A stretch of 64,000 bases of DNA from Hoeflea sp. (GTDB lineage Bacteria; Pseudomonadota; Alphaproteobacteria; Rhizobiales; Rhizobiaceae): contig JAHRFE010000033.1 of NCBI GenBank assembly GCA_019084245.1, forward strand, positions 62,001 through 126,000, read 5' to 3'. The position numbers and the translations under genes are program-made. Every line of letters starts with the position of its first letter. The stretch's first letter is position 1. Below the pieces are notes generated by a model. It saw nothing but the letters and a program-made list of their open reading frames with translations, was not told the origin of the DNA and did not search any database. Shown piece after piece: positions 17,290-25,964 of this stretch.

Positions 17290-19158
17290 CTATTCCGCCG
17301 CCGTCGCATCTTCCGCAGCCGACGCATCGGTCTCGGCATCGATGAAGCCGCCCGATTGCCGTGACCAGAGGTCGGCATAGATGCCGCCCGACTTGATCAG
17401 CTCCTCATGGGTCCCGGTTTCCACGATCTCGCCCTGATCCAGCACCACCAGCCGGTCCATCTGCGCGATCGTCGACAGCCGGTGCGCAATCGCAATCACC
17501 GTCTTGTTCTCCATCAGCGCAAACAGGTTTTCCTGGATCGCCGCCTCGACTTCCGAATCGAGCGCCGAGGTGGCCTCGTCGAGCACCAGGATCGGCGCAT
17601 CCTTGAGGAACACCCGCGCAATGGCGATGCGCTGGCGCTGGCCGCCCGACAGCTTGACGCCGCGCTCGCCGACATGGGCGTCGAGCCCGGTGCGACCGAC
17701 CAGATCCTCGAGGCCGGCGATGAACTCGAGCGCATTGGCCTTGCGCGCCGCCTCGATGATCTCGGCCTCCGTGGCGTCGGGACGTCCATAGGCGATGTTG
17801 TCGCGCACGGAGCGGTGCAAGAGCGACGTGTCCTGGCTCACCATGCCCACCTGTCCCCTGAGGCTATCCTGGCTCACCTGCGCGATGTCGTGACCATCGA
17901 TCAGGATGCGCCCGGATTCGAGATTGTAGAACCTGAGCAGCAGGTTGACGATCGTGGTCTTGCCGGCGCCGGAGCGGCCGACCAGGCCGATCTTCTCGCC
18001 CGGCTTGATCGACAGCGACAGGTTCTCGATCACGCCGCTCTGCTTGCCGTAATGAAAGCGGACATTCTCGAAACTGATCGCACCCTTTTTGGCGACGATG
18101 TCGCCGGCGCCGGGGCGGTCAACCACGTCGTGCGGCTTTATCATCATGCCCATGCCGTCCTGGACCACGCCGATATTCTCGAAGAAGCCGGAGACCTCCC
18201 ACATGATCCACTGCGACATGCCGTTGATTCTCAGCGAAAGCCCGATGACCACGGCAATGGCGCCGACCGAGACAAGACCGTTCAGCCAGAAGCCGATCGA
18301 CATTGCCGAAACCACGAACACCAGGACCGAATTGTTGAAATAGATCAGCGACTGGAACAGCGTCACCTGGCGCATCTGCCGGTGCACGGTCTGCAGGAAC
18401 ATATCCATGCTTTCCTGTGCATAGGCCTCTTCGCGGCCTGCGTGGGAAAACAGCTTGACCGTCGAAATATTGGTGTAGCTGTCAACCACCCGTCCCGTCA
18501 TCGCCGAGCGGGCATCGGCCTGGTCGGTCGATATCCGCTTGAGCTTCGGCACGAAATGCACGATCAGGCCGATATAGACGGCGAGCCAGAACAGCAAGGG
18601 CAGCACCAGCCGCCACTCGGCGCTCGCCACCATGCCGATCATGGCGATGAAATAGACCAGCACGTAGACGAACACATCGAGAAGCTTCATCACCGCTTCC
18701 CGGATCGACAGCGACGTCTGCATCACCTTGGTGGCGACGCGCCCCGCGAACTCGTTGGAAAAGAAGCTCAGGCTCTGACGCAGCAGGTAGCGGTGCATCT
18801 GCCAGCGCGCGATCATCGGGTAATTGCCGAGCAGCGTCTGGTGGATGATCAGCGAATGCAATGCCACCGTGACCGGCAGGCCGATGAGCACGACGGCGCC
18901 CATCAGCATTAGGCGGCCGGATTCGCGATCAAGGAAACCCCGCGGATCGGAATTGGCAAGCCAGTCGACAATGGAGCCCAGGAAGCCGAACAGCATCACT
19001 TCGCCAACTGAAATCATCGCGGTCAGGATGGCCATGGCGATCAGCCATGGCGCCGCATCACGCGAATAATGCCAGCAAAACGCCACAAGCCCTTCGGGCG
19101 GCGCGGTGGGCGTTGCCTCGGGATAGGGATTGAGTTGACGTTCAAACCATCCAAACAT
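17290..19158 (-). CDS. MsbA-type ABC exporter, first of a tandem pair
   Basis: A 622-residue half-transporter, clearly paralogous to the downstream gene. The membrane domain spans about residues 35-330. The ATPase has GLVGRSGAGKTT, LSGGQRQRIAIARVFL and DEATSALDSE. A good AGGAGA site precedes the ATG and lies in the loop of a short ATGTC/GACAT stem. A leader peptide and alternative hairpins lie in its 5' region, suggesting that expression responds to translation. The substrate is unknown; drugs or lipids are likely. Confidence 0.9.
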   Translation of the reverse strand: MFGWFERQLNPYPEATPTAPPEGLVAFCWHYSRDAAPWLIAMAILTAMISVGEVMLFGFLGSIVDWLANSDPRGFLDRESGRLMLMGAVVLIGLPVTVALHSLIIHQTLLGNYPMIARWQMHRYLLRQSLSFFSNEFAGRVATKVMQTSLSIREAVMKLLDVFVYVLVYFIAMIGMVASAEWRLVLPLLFWLAVYIGLIVHFVPKLKRISTDQADARSAMTGRVVDSYTNISTVKLFSHAGREEAYAQESMDMFLQTVHRQMRQVTLFQSLIYFNNSVLVFVVSAMSIGFWLNGLVSVGAIAVVIGLSLRINGMSQWIMWEVSGFFENIGVVQDGMGMMIKPHDVVDRPGAGDIVAKKGAISFENVRFHYGKQSGVIENLSLSIKPGEKIGLVGRSGAGKTTIVNLLLRFYNLESGRILIDGHDIAQVSQDSLRGQVGMVSQDTSLLHRSVRDNIAYGRPDATEAEIIEAARKANALEFIAGLEDLVGRTGLDAHVGERGVKLSGGQRQRIAIARVFLKDAPILVLDEATSALDSEVEAAIQENLFALMENKTVIAIAHRLSTIAQMDRLVVLDQGEIVETGTHEELIKSGGIYADLWSRQSGGFIDAETDASAAEDATAAE

Positions 19159-19249
19159 GGATGTCTCCTTGAAGAAAACGACATGCCGCGCATGGGGAAA
19201 TGCACTGGCAGACCGAACAAAAACCTGAGGTCACGCGATGACGCTTATC

Positions 19250-19307
19250 GCCCCTGAAACGGGGCACAAAAGCTGAAAAATAAGCTGAAACCGCGAAAAA
19301 CCCGTTT
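19250..19307 (-). promoter_or_regulatory. Mutually exclusive hairpins before the ABC exporters
   Basis: On the minus strand AAACGGG (19307-19301), starting 3 bases after the leader-peptide stop, can pair with CCCGTTT (19263-19257). The latter overlaps the competing hairpin GCCCC-loop-GGGGC (19265-19261 with 19254-19250). The two folds exclude each other. No T run follows, so control may act on translation or Rho. Confidence 0.4.
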
Positions 19308-19309
19308 AA

Positions 19310-19357
19310 TCAGTGGCCTAGGGCCGCAGCCGGAGGACAGATATCAATGATGCGCAT
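19310..19357 (-). CDS. Candidate regulatory leader peptide of the ABC exporter pair
   Basis: A 15-codon frame encoding MRIIDICPPAAALGH, with a strong GAAGGAGG Shine-Dalgarno at ideal spacing and its stop 151 bases before the exporter gene. It has a Pro-Pro pair followed by Ala-Ala-Ala, a type of sequence that can slow ribosomes, and a rare-type CTA Leu codon near its end. The frame stays open upstream, but only this start has a ribosome site. Not a known leader to me; inferred from layout. Confidence 0.45.
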   Translation of the reverse strand: MRIIDICPPAAALGH

Positions 19358-19499
19358 TGCAGCCTCCTTCGGGTTCGCGTTGAAGATCACCCTGTTTAGA
19401 CCCAAATCCGCAGTTCCGCCAGATTGTCGCACCCGGTTTGCGCAGCGGAGGTGCATCCTTGCTTGATATTGTGATAAAAACACCACAGACATTGTCACC

Positions 19500-19967
19500 A
19501 TGACCAAACCTCTCATCGCGCTCTACCAACCCGACATCCCCGGCAACACCGGCTCGATCCTGCGGCTCGGCGCCTGCATGGGCATCGGCATTCACATCAT
19601 CGGGCCCGCGGGCTTCGACATGACCGACAGGGCGCTCAAGCGCGCCGGGATGGATTACATCGAGATGGCGGCGCTGACCCGCCACGACGGCTGGGAAGAG
19701 TTCGAGGCCTGGCGGCAGGCCGGAGCCCGGCGGCTGGTGCTGATGACGACGCAATCCGCCACGCCCTATGTCGATGACACGGTCCAGACCCTCACCGCCC
19801 AGGACGTCGTCCTGTTCGGAAGGGAGAGCGCAGGCGTGCCGCCGAAAGTGCATGAGGCGGCCGATGCGCGGCTGACGATCCCGATGATCAACGGTCGCCG
19901 CAGCTTGAACCTCGCCATGAGCGTGGCGATCATCGCCGGCGAGATCAACCGCCGCTTCGGGCTGTAG
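19500..19967 (+). CDS. trmL: tRNA (cytidine(34)-2'-O)-methyltransferase
   Basis: A 155-residue SPOUT methyltransferase that modifies the wobble base of leucine tRNAs. It shows the N-terminal YQPDIPGNTGSILRL, the cofactor knot VVLFGRESAGVP, and SLNLAMSVAII near the C-terminus. The length is normal for the family. Confidence 0.95.
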   Translation: MTKPLIALYQPDIPGNTGSILRLGACMGIGIHIIGPAGFDMTDRALKRAGMDYIEMAALTRHDGWEEFEAWRQAGARRLVLMTTQSATPYVDDTVQTLTAQDVVLFGRESAGVPPKVHEAADARLTIPMINGRRSLNLAMSVAIIAGEINRRFGL

Positions 19968-19979
19968 CCGAGGACTGCG

Positions 19980-20363
19980 TCAGTCATAGCTGACGACTTC
20001 GAACTCGATGCCGTTTTCATCATCGAAATAGAACCGGCGGCCGGGCTCGTAATCGGCGTGGTTGTGGGTCTTGTAGCCCTGAGCCTTGACCTTCGCCTCG
20101 ACCGCATCGAGGTCGTCGACCACCACGCCGATATGGTTCATCGCCCCGACGACGTCCTTGCCTTGCGTATTTGGCGCCACGCCCTCCTTCGGCGTGAACA
20201 CCACCAGGTAGTCGTCTTCGGTTCCCACATGGATCGATCGGCCGCCATTGCGCGCCGAACCCTGCCAGCGGATCTTCCAGCCGAACACGTCACAGAGCCA
20301 TTGGGCGGTCCTGTCTGCGTCGGGAACGGTGAAATTGACATGTTCGAGAACGGCTTGGGACAT
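19980..20363 (-). CDS. VOC-family (glyoxalase-like) protein
   Basis: 127 residues with two beta-alpha-beta-beta-beta modules. HVNFTVPDADRTAQWL and the C-terminal FYFDDENGIEFEVVSYD carry the usual metal ligands His and Glu. The start at 20363 has AGGAG upstream. It is divergent from soxR, and the SoxR operator sits within its promoter, so it is probably induced by redox-cycling compounds. The substrate is not predictable; resistance or detoxification is likely. Confidence 0.85.
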   Translation of the reverse strand: MSQAVLEHVNFTVPDADRTAQWLCDVFGWKIRWQGSARNGGRSIHVGTEDDYLVVFTPKEGVAPNTQGKDVVGAMNHIGVVVDDLDAVEAKVKAQGYKTHNHADYEPGRRFYFDDENGIEFEVVSYD

Positions 20364-20407
20364 GGGTCTGCTCCTGGAATCGTGTGTGTTTGCCTTTGAA
20401 GACACCC

Positions 20408-20438
20408 ATGCTACTTTCTCAAGTCAACTTGAGGTCAA
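20408..20438 (-). promoter_or_regulatory. SoxR-type promoter and operator of the VOC gene
   Basis: Minus-strand TTGACC (20438-20433) and TAGCAT (20413-20408) lie 19 bases apart, the long spacer typical of MerR-family activated promoters. The spacer holds the palindrome CTCAAGTTGACTTGAG (20433-20418), close to the SoxR box consensus. Confidence 0.8.
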
Positions 20439-20451
20439 GAGGTTTTTTGAA

Positions 20452-20916
20452 ATGCCGGACCCACGCAGCAAAAGCCTGCTCTCCATCGGCGATGTGGCCG
20501 CCCGCACAGGGCTCGCGGTCTCGGCGATCCGCTATTATGACGACGAGGGCCTGATTGCGGCGCGACGCACGCCGGGTGGCAAGCGCATGTTCATCCGTTC
20601 CGACATCAGGCGGCTATCGTTCATCCTGATCGCCCAGCAACTGGGATTTTCCTTGGACGAGATCCGCGCCCAGCTCCGCGGGCTGCCGCTCGAACGCACG
20701 CCCACCAAGCGTGACTGGGAGAAGATCAGCCGCGGGTTCCGCGCCCATCTCGATGCCCGCATCGGCATGCTCGAGCGCCTGCGCGACCGCCTCGACGGCT
20801 GCATCGGCTGCGGCTGCCTGTCGCTCGACGCCTGCCGGCTCTACAACCCGGATGATCAGGCGGGCGCAAGCGGCACGGGGCCAAGGCTGGTGGTGCAGAA
20901 GTCGGTGGAGGGCTGA
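20452..20916 (+). CDS. soxR: Redox-sensitive transcriptional activator SoxR
   Basis: A 154-residue MerR-family regulator with an N-terminal winged helix (about residues 10-75) and a dimerisation helix. The [2Fe-2S] motif CIGCGCLSLDAC gives Cys117, 120, 122 and 128 in the exact SoxR spacing. The start ATG 20452 follows the operator it shares with the divergent VOC gene. Confidence 0.95.
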   Translation: MPDPRSKSLLSIGDVAARTGLAVSAIRYYDDEGLIAARRTPGGKRMFIRSDIRRLSFILIAQQLGFSLDEIRAQLRGLPLERTPTKRDWEKISRGFRAHLDARIGMLERLRDRLDGCIGCGCLSLDACRLYNPDDQAGASGTGPRLVVQKSVEG

Positions 20917-20944
20917 GGTTCACTGCGCACTGCGGCGAGGCGCT

Positions 20945-21340
20945 TCAAACAGTGTTGACGTCCGTCAACCCGAAATCATTCCCCTTGAACAGGAGCGGCA
21001 GACTCAAGGCCTTGGCGCACCCATAAGAAAGGCAATCTCCGAAATTCAGTGACGCGGGATGTCGCCCCTTGCCAAAACGCTCAAAGGCATCAACGGCCGC
21101 AAAGCCGGCTTCTGGAGGGATCGGCACGATCTGAATGTCGAATTCTTCAAGAAAAATCTTCAGTTCGTACCGTGCGCTTTGTATTGAAAGATCTGGGTTT
21201 CTGGCAAGATTGACAATAACCTCCCAGACCACAGCTGCACTGACAACGCGCACATCTGCGTCATCCATCCGCATGAAAAGCGTCGCGGCATCGTCCTCTT
21301 CAGTCATGACCGCGATGAGGGCCGACGCATCTATGAACAT
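20945..21340 (-). CDS. vapC: VapC-type PIN-domain toxin
   Basis: A 131-residue PIN ribonuclease. Predicted metal-binding acidic residues are Asp4, Glu40, Asp102 (NFGDCLSYG) and Asp122 (GNDFGLTDV). It overlaps the vapB stop by one base (TGATG), the usual coupled antitoxin-toxin order. It appears intact. Confidence 0.9.
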   Translation of the reverse strand: MFIDASALIAVMTEEDDAATLFMRMDDADVRVVSAAVVWEVIVNLARNPDLSIQSARYELKIFLEEFDIQIVPIPPEAGFAAVDAFERFGKGRHPASLNFGDCLSYGCAKALSLPLLFKGNDFGLTDVNTV

Positions 21341-21588
21341 CAGTCATCCTCGTAAAGACTATCAATGAAAGCCTTGTCGTTATAGTCGATTGCAGCGTTC
21401 TTGGTCCGTGCGTTGAAGGCCTTGCTCCAAGCGATTCCCCTTTCGACGTAATCCTCCTTCGTATGAGGCTCACGAAGCGCCCGTTCCAGAGCCTGTCTGA
21501 CAGCTTCGGTCTTGGTCTTGGCCTTTATGGCCGCCTGATAGCGCTCGGCGAGCGCATCGACAGTTTCGTCCTTGATGAAAAGAGCCAT
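21340..21588 (-). CDS. vapB: VapB-type antitoxin
   Basis: An 82-residue protein with an N-terminal DNA-binding segment (ALFIKDETVDALAER then TKTEAVRQALERAL) of the ribbon-helix-helix/RHH-like VapB type, and a C-terminal part that should bind the toxin. The start at 21588 has GGAGTG upstream. Two palindromes in its promoter are likely autoregulatory sites. Confidence 0.88.
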   Translation of the reverse strand: MALFIKDETVDALAERYQAAIKAKTKTEAVRQALERALREPHTKEDYVERGIAWSKAFNARTKNAAIDYNDKAFIDSLYEDD

Positions 21589-21619
21589 GATGCACACTCC
21601 TGTTCGAGCGGATATATTA

Positions 21620-21652
21620 AGGGATATCCCTCTGCCGGACAAGGATATCCCT
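21620..21652 (-). promoter_or_regulatory. Tandem palindromes in the vapBC promoter
   Basis: AGGGATATCCCT (21620-21631) is a perfect 12-base palindrome. AAGGATATCCCT (21641-21652) is a near copy with its centre 21 bases away, two helical turns. The -10-like TTAATAT lies beside the first. They fit VapB or VapBC operators. Confidence 0.6.
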
Positions 21653-21921
21653 CAATCCGCGGTCGGCAACCGGCGCATGGTGAACTCGATGGTGTCGCCC
21701 TCGCCCGGCAGCGTCCGCCAGCTCTCGACCTCGGTCCAGTAGGCGGCCTTGGGCCAGGTGGAGAACCATTCCCGCGCCACTTCACGCGCCTCGCCGCGGG
21801 TCATGCGGTAGGTCTTGCGCACGAAGCCGCCGGGCCTGCCCGCAGCTTTCTCGCTGCGCGACCGGGCAATCTCTCGGCGCAGGCCGTCAAGCGGAGGGCG
21901 TCGGGGTGGAAACTGGCTCAT
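21652..21921 (-). CDS. Small conserved hypothetical protein
   Basis: 89 residues, basic N-terminus (RRPPLDGLRREIARSRSEKA) then YRMTRGEAREVAREWFSTWPKAAYWTEVESWR and a mostly beta C-terminus. No domain recognised. The composition and codon use match the genome, which supports coding. It lies upstream of vapBC on the same strand. Confidence 0.6.
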   Translation of the reverse strand: MSQFPPRRPPLDGLRREIARSRSEKAAGRPGGFVRKTYRMTRGEAREVAREWFSTWPKAAYWTEVESWRTLPGEGDTIEFTMRRLPTAD

Positions 21922-22119
21922 GGTCCTTCCTTGCTTGGCAAAATCCTACCGCAAAAGTTTTCGCTCTGCGAGTCCTGACATGATCGGCACACCCTTGTGC
22001 CAGCGGCCTTGGAAAACCCGGGATCCTGACTGCTCCTATGTCAAGCCAGGCTGACATCCTGCCTTACATCCCGGCTGCGGGGCTGCTATGTCTCAGCCAA
22101 ATCAAGACGAGGAGCTCCC

Positions 22120-23031
22120 ATGCAACGCCCAAGCCTGCCGGTCGGACTGCCCGACGACATCGAAGACAAGAAGACACTCGCGCGCCAGTGGTTCGAGCAG
22201 TTGCGCGACCAGATCTGCTTGAGTTTCGAGGCGCTCGAGGCAGAAGTCGATAATCCCCAGTCGGCGGGTGATCCGGGACGTTTCGAGCGCACCCCTTGGC
22301 AGCGCGACGAAGGTGCGGGCGGCGGCGGCACCATGTCGATCATGAAGGGCCGGCTGTTTGAAAAGGTCGGCGTGCACACCTCCACCGTCCACGGCGAGTT
22401 CTCGCCCGAATTCCGCGGCCAGATCCCCGGCGCCGAGGAAGACCCGAGCTTCTGGGCGTCGGGAATCTCGCTGATCGCCCACCCCGTCAACCCGCATGTG
22501 CCCACCGTGCACATGAACACCCGCATGGTGGTGACGACCAGCCACTGGTTCGGCGGCGGCGCCGATTTGACCCCGGTGCTCGACGCCCGCCGCACCCAGA
22601 CCGATCCCGACACGCAGCTGTTCCATCGCGCCATGGAGATCGCCTGCAACCGCCACGCCGTCGCCGACTATCCGAAGTTCAAGGCCTGGTGCGAGGAGTA
22701 TTTCTTCCTGCCGCACCGCAATGAGCCGCGCGGCATCGGCGGCATCTTCTACGACTGGCAGCATTCGAGTGAAGAACAGGGCGGCTGGGCCGCCGATCTC
22801 GCCTTCACCCAGGATGTCGGCCGCGCCTTCAACGTGGTCTATCCCAAGATCGTGCGGGCCAATTTCAACAAGCCCTGGAGCGAGGCCGAGCGCACCGAGC
22901 AGCTGATCCGCCGCGGCCGCTATGTCGAGTTCAACCTGCTCTATGACCGCGGCACCATCTTCGGCCTGAAGACCGGCGGCAACGTCGCCTCGATCCTGTC
23001 CTCGCTGCCGCCGGTGGTGATGTATCCGTAG
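22120..23031 (+). CDS. hemF: Oxygen-dependent coproporphyrinogen III oxidase
   Basis: Converts coproporphyrinogen III to protoporphyrinogen IX with oxygen. The 303-residue protein has [10 protein letters not shown], the [17 protein letters not shown] active-site segment with conserved His and Asp, and [17 protein letters not shown]. Length is standard. GAGGAG precedes the ATG. No clear FNR box was seen upstream. Confidence 0.97.
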   Translation: MQRPSLPVGLPDDIEDKKTLARQWFEQLRDQICLSFEALEAEVDNPQSAGDPGRFERTPWQRDEGAGGGGTMSIMKGRLFEKVGVHTSTVHGEFSPEFRGQIPGAEEDPSFWASGISLIAHPVNPHVPTVHMNTRMVVTTSHWFGGGADLTPVLDARRTQTDPDTQLFHRAMEIACNRHAVADYPKFKAWCEEYFFLPHRNEPRGIGGIFYDWQHSSEEQGGWAADLAFTQDVGRAFNVVYPKIVRANFNKPWSEAERTEQLIRRGRYVEFNLLYDRGTIFGLKTGGNVASILSSLPPVVMYP

Positions 23032-23069
23032 GGGAGATCGGAACCGAGACCGGGGACTGGGGATGGCGA

Positions 23070-23552
23070 TTAGGCCTGTTTGGCAACGGCCTTCCGCAGC
23101 GCTTCATCGATCAGCTGATTGGCGATCTTCATCCGCGTCGTGGCGGCGTCGCGCCATTCCGAAGGCGTGCGGTCGGGATGGTTCAGGCGGGCAAAGCTGC
23201 GGCGTTTGCGCTGCAGGTCGGACGGCGTATCGGACGCCAGCACATCGATGTCTGTGGCGATTTCCTCAGCGCTCAGCCGCTTGAAAGGCGTCGCATCGAA
23301 GTGTGGCTTTGGCGGCGGCGCGGCGGCCTCGCTGGTCTGCGGCAACTCCACCGCCTCGCTGGCGTAGTCGGCATAGGCCGCAGCGAATGGTTCACTGCTG
23401 CGCCACGTTTGCGGATTCGCTCCAGCCCCGACGAAGCTCGAATTGAAACCGCGCATGCCTGTCCAGGACGCCGAGCCTGACGGTGACGCGTCCGCTTGTT
23501 CCCTGATTAAGCAGTCCAGAACGGCATCGAACGTGCTCAGTCCCACAATCAT
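23070..23552 (-). CDS. J-domain-like hypothetical protein
   Basis: 160 residues. The N-terminal half has no recognised fold. The C-terminal half has FARLNHPDRTPSEW, an HPD motif in a J-like helical setting, and MKIANQLIDEAL. It could contact DnaK, but the N-terminal part of a classical J domain is degenerate. Function unknown. Confidence 0.65.
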   Translation of the reverse strand: MIVGLSTFDAVLDCLIREQADASPSGSASWTGMRGFNSSFVGAGANPQTWRSSEPFAAAYADYASEAVELPQTSEAAAPPPKPHFDATPFKRLSAEEIATDIDVLASDTPSDLQRKRRSFARLNHPDRTPSEWRDAATTRMKIANQLIDEALRKAVAKQA

Positions 23553-23715
23553 CGCCTGCCCTCTCCCAGACCGGTCTTACGGCCCCAGTCCGATACTGCT
23601 AGCGGAAGATGGTTAACAACATCTCAGCACGGATAAGCCGCTCGATGCGCCGAAGTGAGGAGGGGCCACCAGAAACACCTGTCCTGGACTGTTGGATCAT
23701 CGGCGACGAGCGCGA

Positions 23716-23729
23716 TTGACATGCGTCAA
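23716..23729 (+). promoter_or_regulatory. FNR/FixK-type box
   Basis: TTGACATGCGTCAA is a perfect TTGAC-N4-GTCAA palindrome, 115 bases before the DUF1059 gene. An AAGATG element lies at the class II -10 distance but is a weak match. The rest of the 265-base gap holds nothing else recognised. Confidence 0.5.
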
Positions 23730-23844
23730 TGTGCCCGGTCACGGTTCTGTCAAGATGAACCATATGCTAGGATGGCATTACGTTGCCCCGACAAACTGGG
23801 TCAGCGCAATACCCTGGCTACCGGCAAGAAAAGGAGGATGAGCC

Positions 23845-24030
23845 ATGAAGACTTTCCATTGCGGATCCCTGGTTCCCGGATGCGACTGGCATACCCGGGC
23901 CGACAGCGAGGCCGAGATTGTTTCGCGGACCATCGATCATCTGCGCGAGACCCACGGCGAGACCATCATCCGCCCGTCCATCGTCGAGCAGATCAAGGCG
24001 CGGATGAGCGACCAGGAAAACGCCGCCTGA
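23845..24030 (+). CDS. DUF1059 small protein
   Basis: A 61-residue protein matching DUF1059: an early Cys pair in FHCGSLVPGCDW, then HTRADSEAEIVSRTIDHLRETH. AAAGGAGG precedes the ATG at good spacing. Biochemical role unknown. The upstream FNR/FixK-type box suggests a low-oxygen response. Confidence 0.85.
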   Translation: MKTFHCGSLVPGCDWHTRADSEAEIVSRTIDHLRETHGETIIRPSIVEQIKARMSDQENAA

Positions 24031-24057
24031 CGAACCTCTCGAAAAGAGCTTGACCAG

Positions 24058-25308
24058 TCAGTCAGGGTCGGCCAGCAGCTTCTGCTTGGTCAGAGTAAAA
24101 TTGCTGTCGATCCAGCGCTCCTCGAGAGCCGCCAGTCTGGCCCCCATCGCGGGGCCGGGCTTGATCCCCTGGGCGATCAGATCCGATCCCGAAACCGGAA
24201 ACACCGGACGCGCCCAGCTCTCCGCACGCGCCAGATGACGGCTGTGGCCGGCGGCTTCCGTCAAGGCTGCGGGGTCCGCGTCCGTGCGCGAGCGAGCCGA
24301 AACCAGCGACAGCCGGATACGGTCCATGATCGGACCTGCGCCGTGGCGGTAGAGCAGCCGGTCGAGCGCGGTGATCGCCAGCGTCGGCGCAATCACCGGC
24401 GCCTGGGTCCATTGGGCCAGCCGCTCGGAATCGGCGCGCGACAGCTTGAGCCGAACCGACAATTCGCGCATCCGCTCCGTATCGGGCGGCACGATCGCCA
24501 TCAGCCGCAACATCGGATCGGGATCCCAGCCGAGCGCGGTTTCCGTGGCGATCAGGCCGCCGATCGAATCGATCCCCCATTTCTCGCTTTCGGGCAGCAC
24601 CAGGCTCAGCACGCCCGCCTGCCGCATCCAGAGCAGCGCCCGGCCCGGATCGCGGGCCTTGAGCAAGGTCTTGAGTTCCTTCCACACCCGCTCGGCGGAA
24701 AGCTTGACCAGGCTGTCGCGCGCCCGGGCGCAGGCTTTCAGCGCCGCCGCATCCGGCCGCCCGGCGCCGTAATGGGAGAAAAACCGGAAATAGCGCAGGA
24801 TCCTGAGATGATCCTCGGCAATCCGGTCATCCGGCTCGCCGATGAACCGCACCGTGCGCGAGGCGATGTCCTCGAGCCCGCCGACCAGATCGATGATCGC
24901 GCCGCTCGCATCTGCATAGAGCGCGTTGATGGTGAAGTCGCGCCGCTCGGCGTCGATCTGCCAGTCGCTGCCGAACACCACCTTCGCCCGCCGTCCGTCG
25001 GTCTCGGCGTCATGGCGCAGCGTCGTCACCTCGAAGCCGCGGCCGTCGATGACCAGCGTCACCGTGCCATGATCGATGCCCGTCGGCACCGCGCGGATGC
25101 CTGAGGCTTCGGCGCGCGCCATCACCTCGGCCGGAGCCCAGGTGGTCGCGAGATCGGTGTCGGTCACCGGCAGCTCCAGCAGCGCATTGCGCACCGCGCC
25201 GCCGACCACCCGCACTTCCCCGCCGTCCTGGTTCAGGAGCGCGAAGATCCGCCCAAGCGCCGGGTCCTGGAACCAGCTCTCGTTGGCCACGCTTGCGGCA
25301 ATGCTCAT
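24058..25308 (-). CDS. cca: CCA-adding tRNA nucleotidyltransferase
   Basis: Adds or repairs the 3' CCA of tRNAs, or acts as a poly(A)-polymerase-like paralogue. The 416-residue class II enzyme has the N-terminal VRVVGGAVRNALLELPVTDTDLA with its metal-binding Asp pair, RRDFTINALYAD, and EDHLRILRYFRFFSHYG. It overlaps the Nudix gene by four bases, so the three genes form an operon. Confidence 0.93.
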   Translation of the reverse strand: MSIAASVANESWFQDPALGRIFALLNQDGGEVRVVGGAVRNALLELPVTDTDLATTWAPAEVMARAEASGIRAVPTGIDHGTVTLVIDGRGFEVTTLRHDAETDGRRAKVVFGSDWQIDAERRDFTINALYADASGAIIDLVGGLEDIASRTVRFIGEPDDRIAEDHLRILRYFRFFSHYGAGRPDAAALKACARARDSLVKLSAERVWKELKTLLKARDPGRALLWMRQAGVLSLVLPESEKWGIDSIGGLIATETALGWDPDPMLRLMAIVPPDTERMRELSVRLKLSRADSERLAQWTQAPVIAPTLAITALDRLLYRHGAGPIMDRIRLSLVSARSRTDADPAALTEAAGHSRHLARAESWARPVFPVSGSDLIAQGIKPGPAMGARLAALEERWIDSNFTLTKQKLLADPD

Positions 25309-25964
25309 GCATAGAGCCTTTCATACATGGTTCGGATGATCCCGGCGGTGACGCCCCAGATCCGGTGTTCGCCAAACGGCATGGCATAATAATGCCGCTC
25401 GATGCCATCCCAGACACGGCTCTCGCGCTTGTGATTGGCCGGGTCCATCAGAAACGACAGCGGCGTCTCGAACACCGCATCGACTTCGTCCGGGTTCAGC
25501 GTATAGGCATAGCCCGGCCGCACCACGGCCAGCACCGGCGTGATGTGAAAGCCGGTTGTGGTCATGTAGACGGGAAGCCGGCCGACTGGCTCGACAAAGC
25601 GCCGGTCCAGCCCGATTTCCTCCTCGGCCTCGCGCATGGCGGCAACTTCCGGGCTGCCATCGCCCGGATCGATGGCGCCGCCGGGAAACGCCACCTGCCC
25701 TGAATGCTTGCGCATGGCCACCGCGCGCCGCGTCAGGATCACCTGCGCCTCGGGCCCCGCCTCCGTCACCGGCACCAGAACCGCGGCATCGCGCAGCTTG
25801 ACGCCGGTGAAGTATGACGCCAGGTCCGGATTGAGCAGATGATCGCCATGGCCGAAATGGGCGGGAGCCGCCCCGAAGGCATGCTCCGGATCGTGCGCTT
25901 GCGCCCGCAGGCGAAAATCCGCCGCGTCGAGCCTCGGCGGCAGCCGGGATGCAGCGCCGCTCAC
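25305..25964 (-). CDS. Nudix hydrolase, CoA pyrophosphatase type
   Basis: 219 residues. The Nudix box GxxxxxEVAAMREAEEEIG is intact, preceded by KHSGQVAFPGGAID, a mark of the NudL/CoA pyrophosphatase subgroup. It probably hydrolyses CoA or related diphosphates. It overlaps both neighbours by ATGA junctions. Confidence 0.9.
   Translation of the reverse strand: MSGAASRLPPRLDAADFRLRAQAHDPEHAFGAAPAHFGHGDHLLNPDLASYFTGVKLRDAAVLVPVTEAGPEAQVILTRRAVAMRKHSGQVAFPGGAIDPGDGSPEVAAMREAEEEIGLDRRFVEPVGRLPVYMTTTGFHITPVLAVVRPGYAYTLNPDEVDAVFETPLSFLMDPANHKRESRVWDGIERHYYAMPFGEHRIWGVTAGIIRTMYERLYA

Noticed and set aside
22060-22120. An FNR-like half site (ATCAA) before hemF
   Set aside because: The other half TTGA is missing at the required distance.
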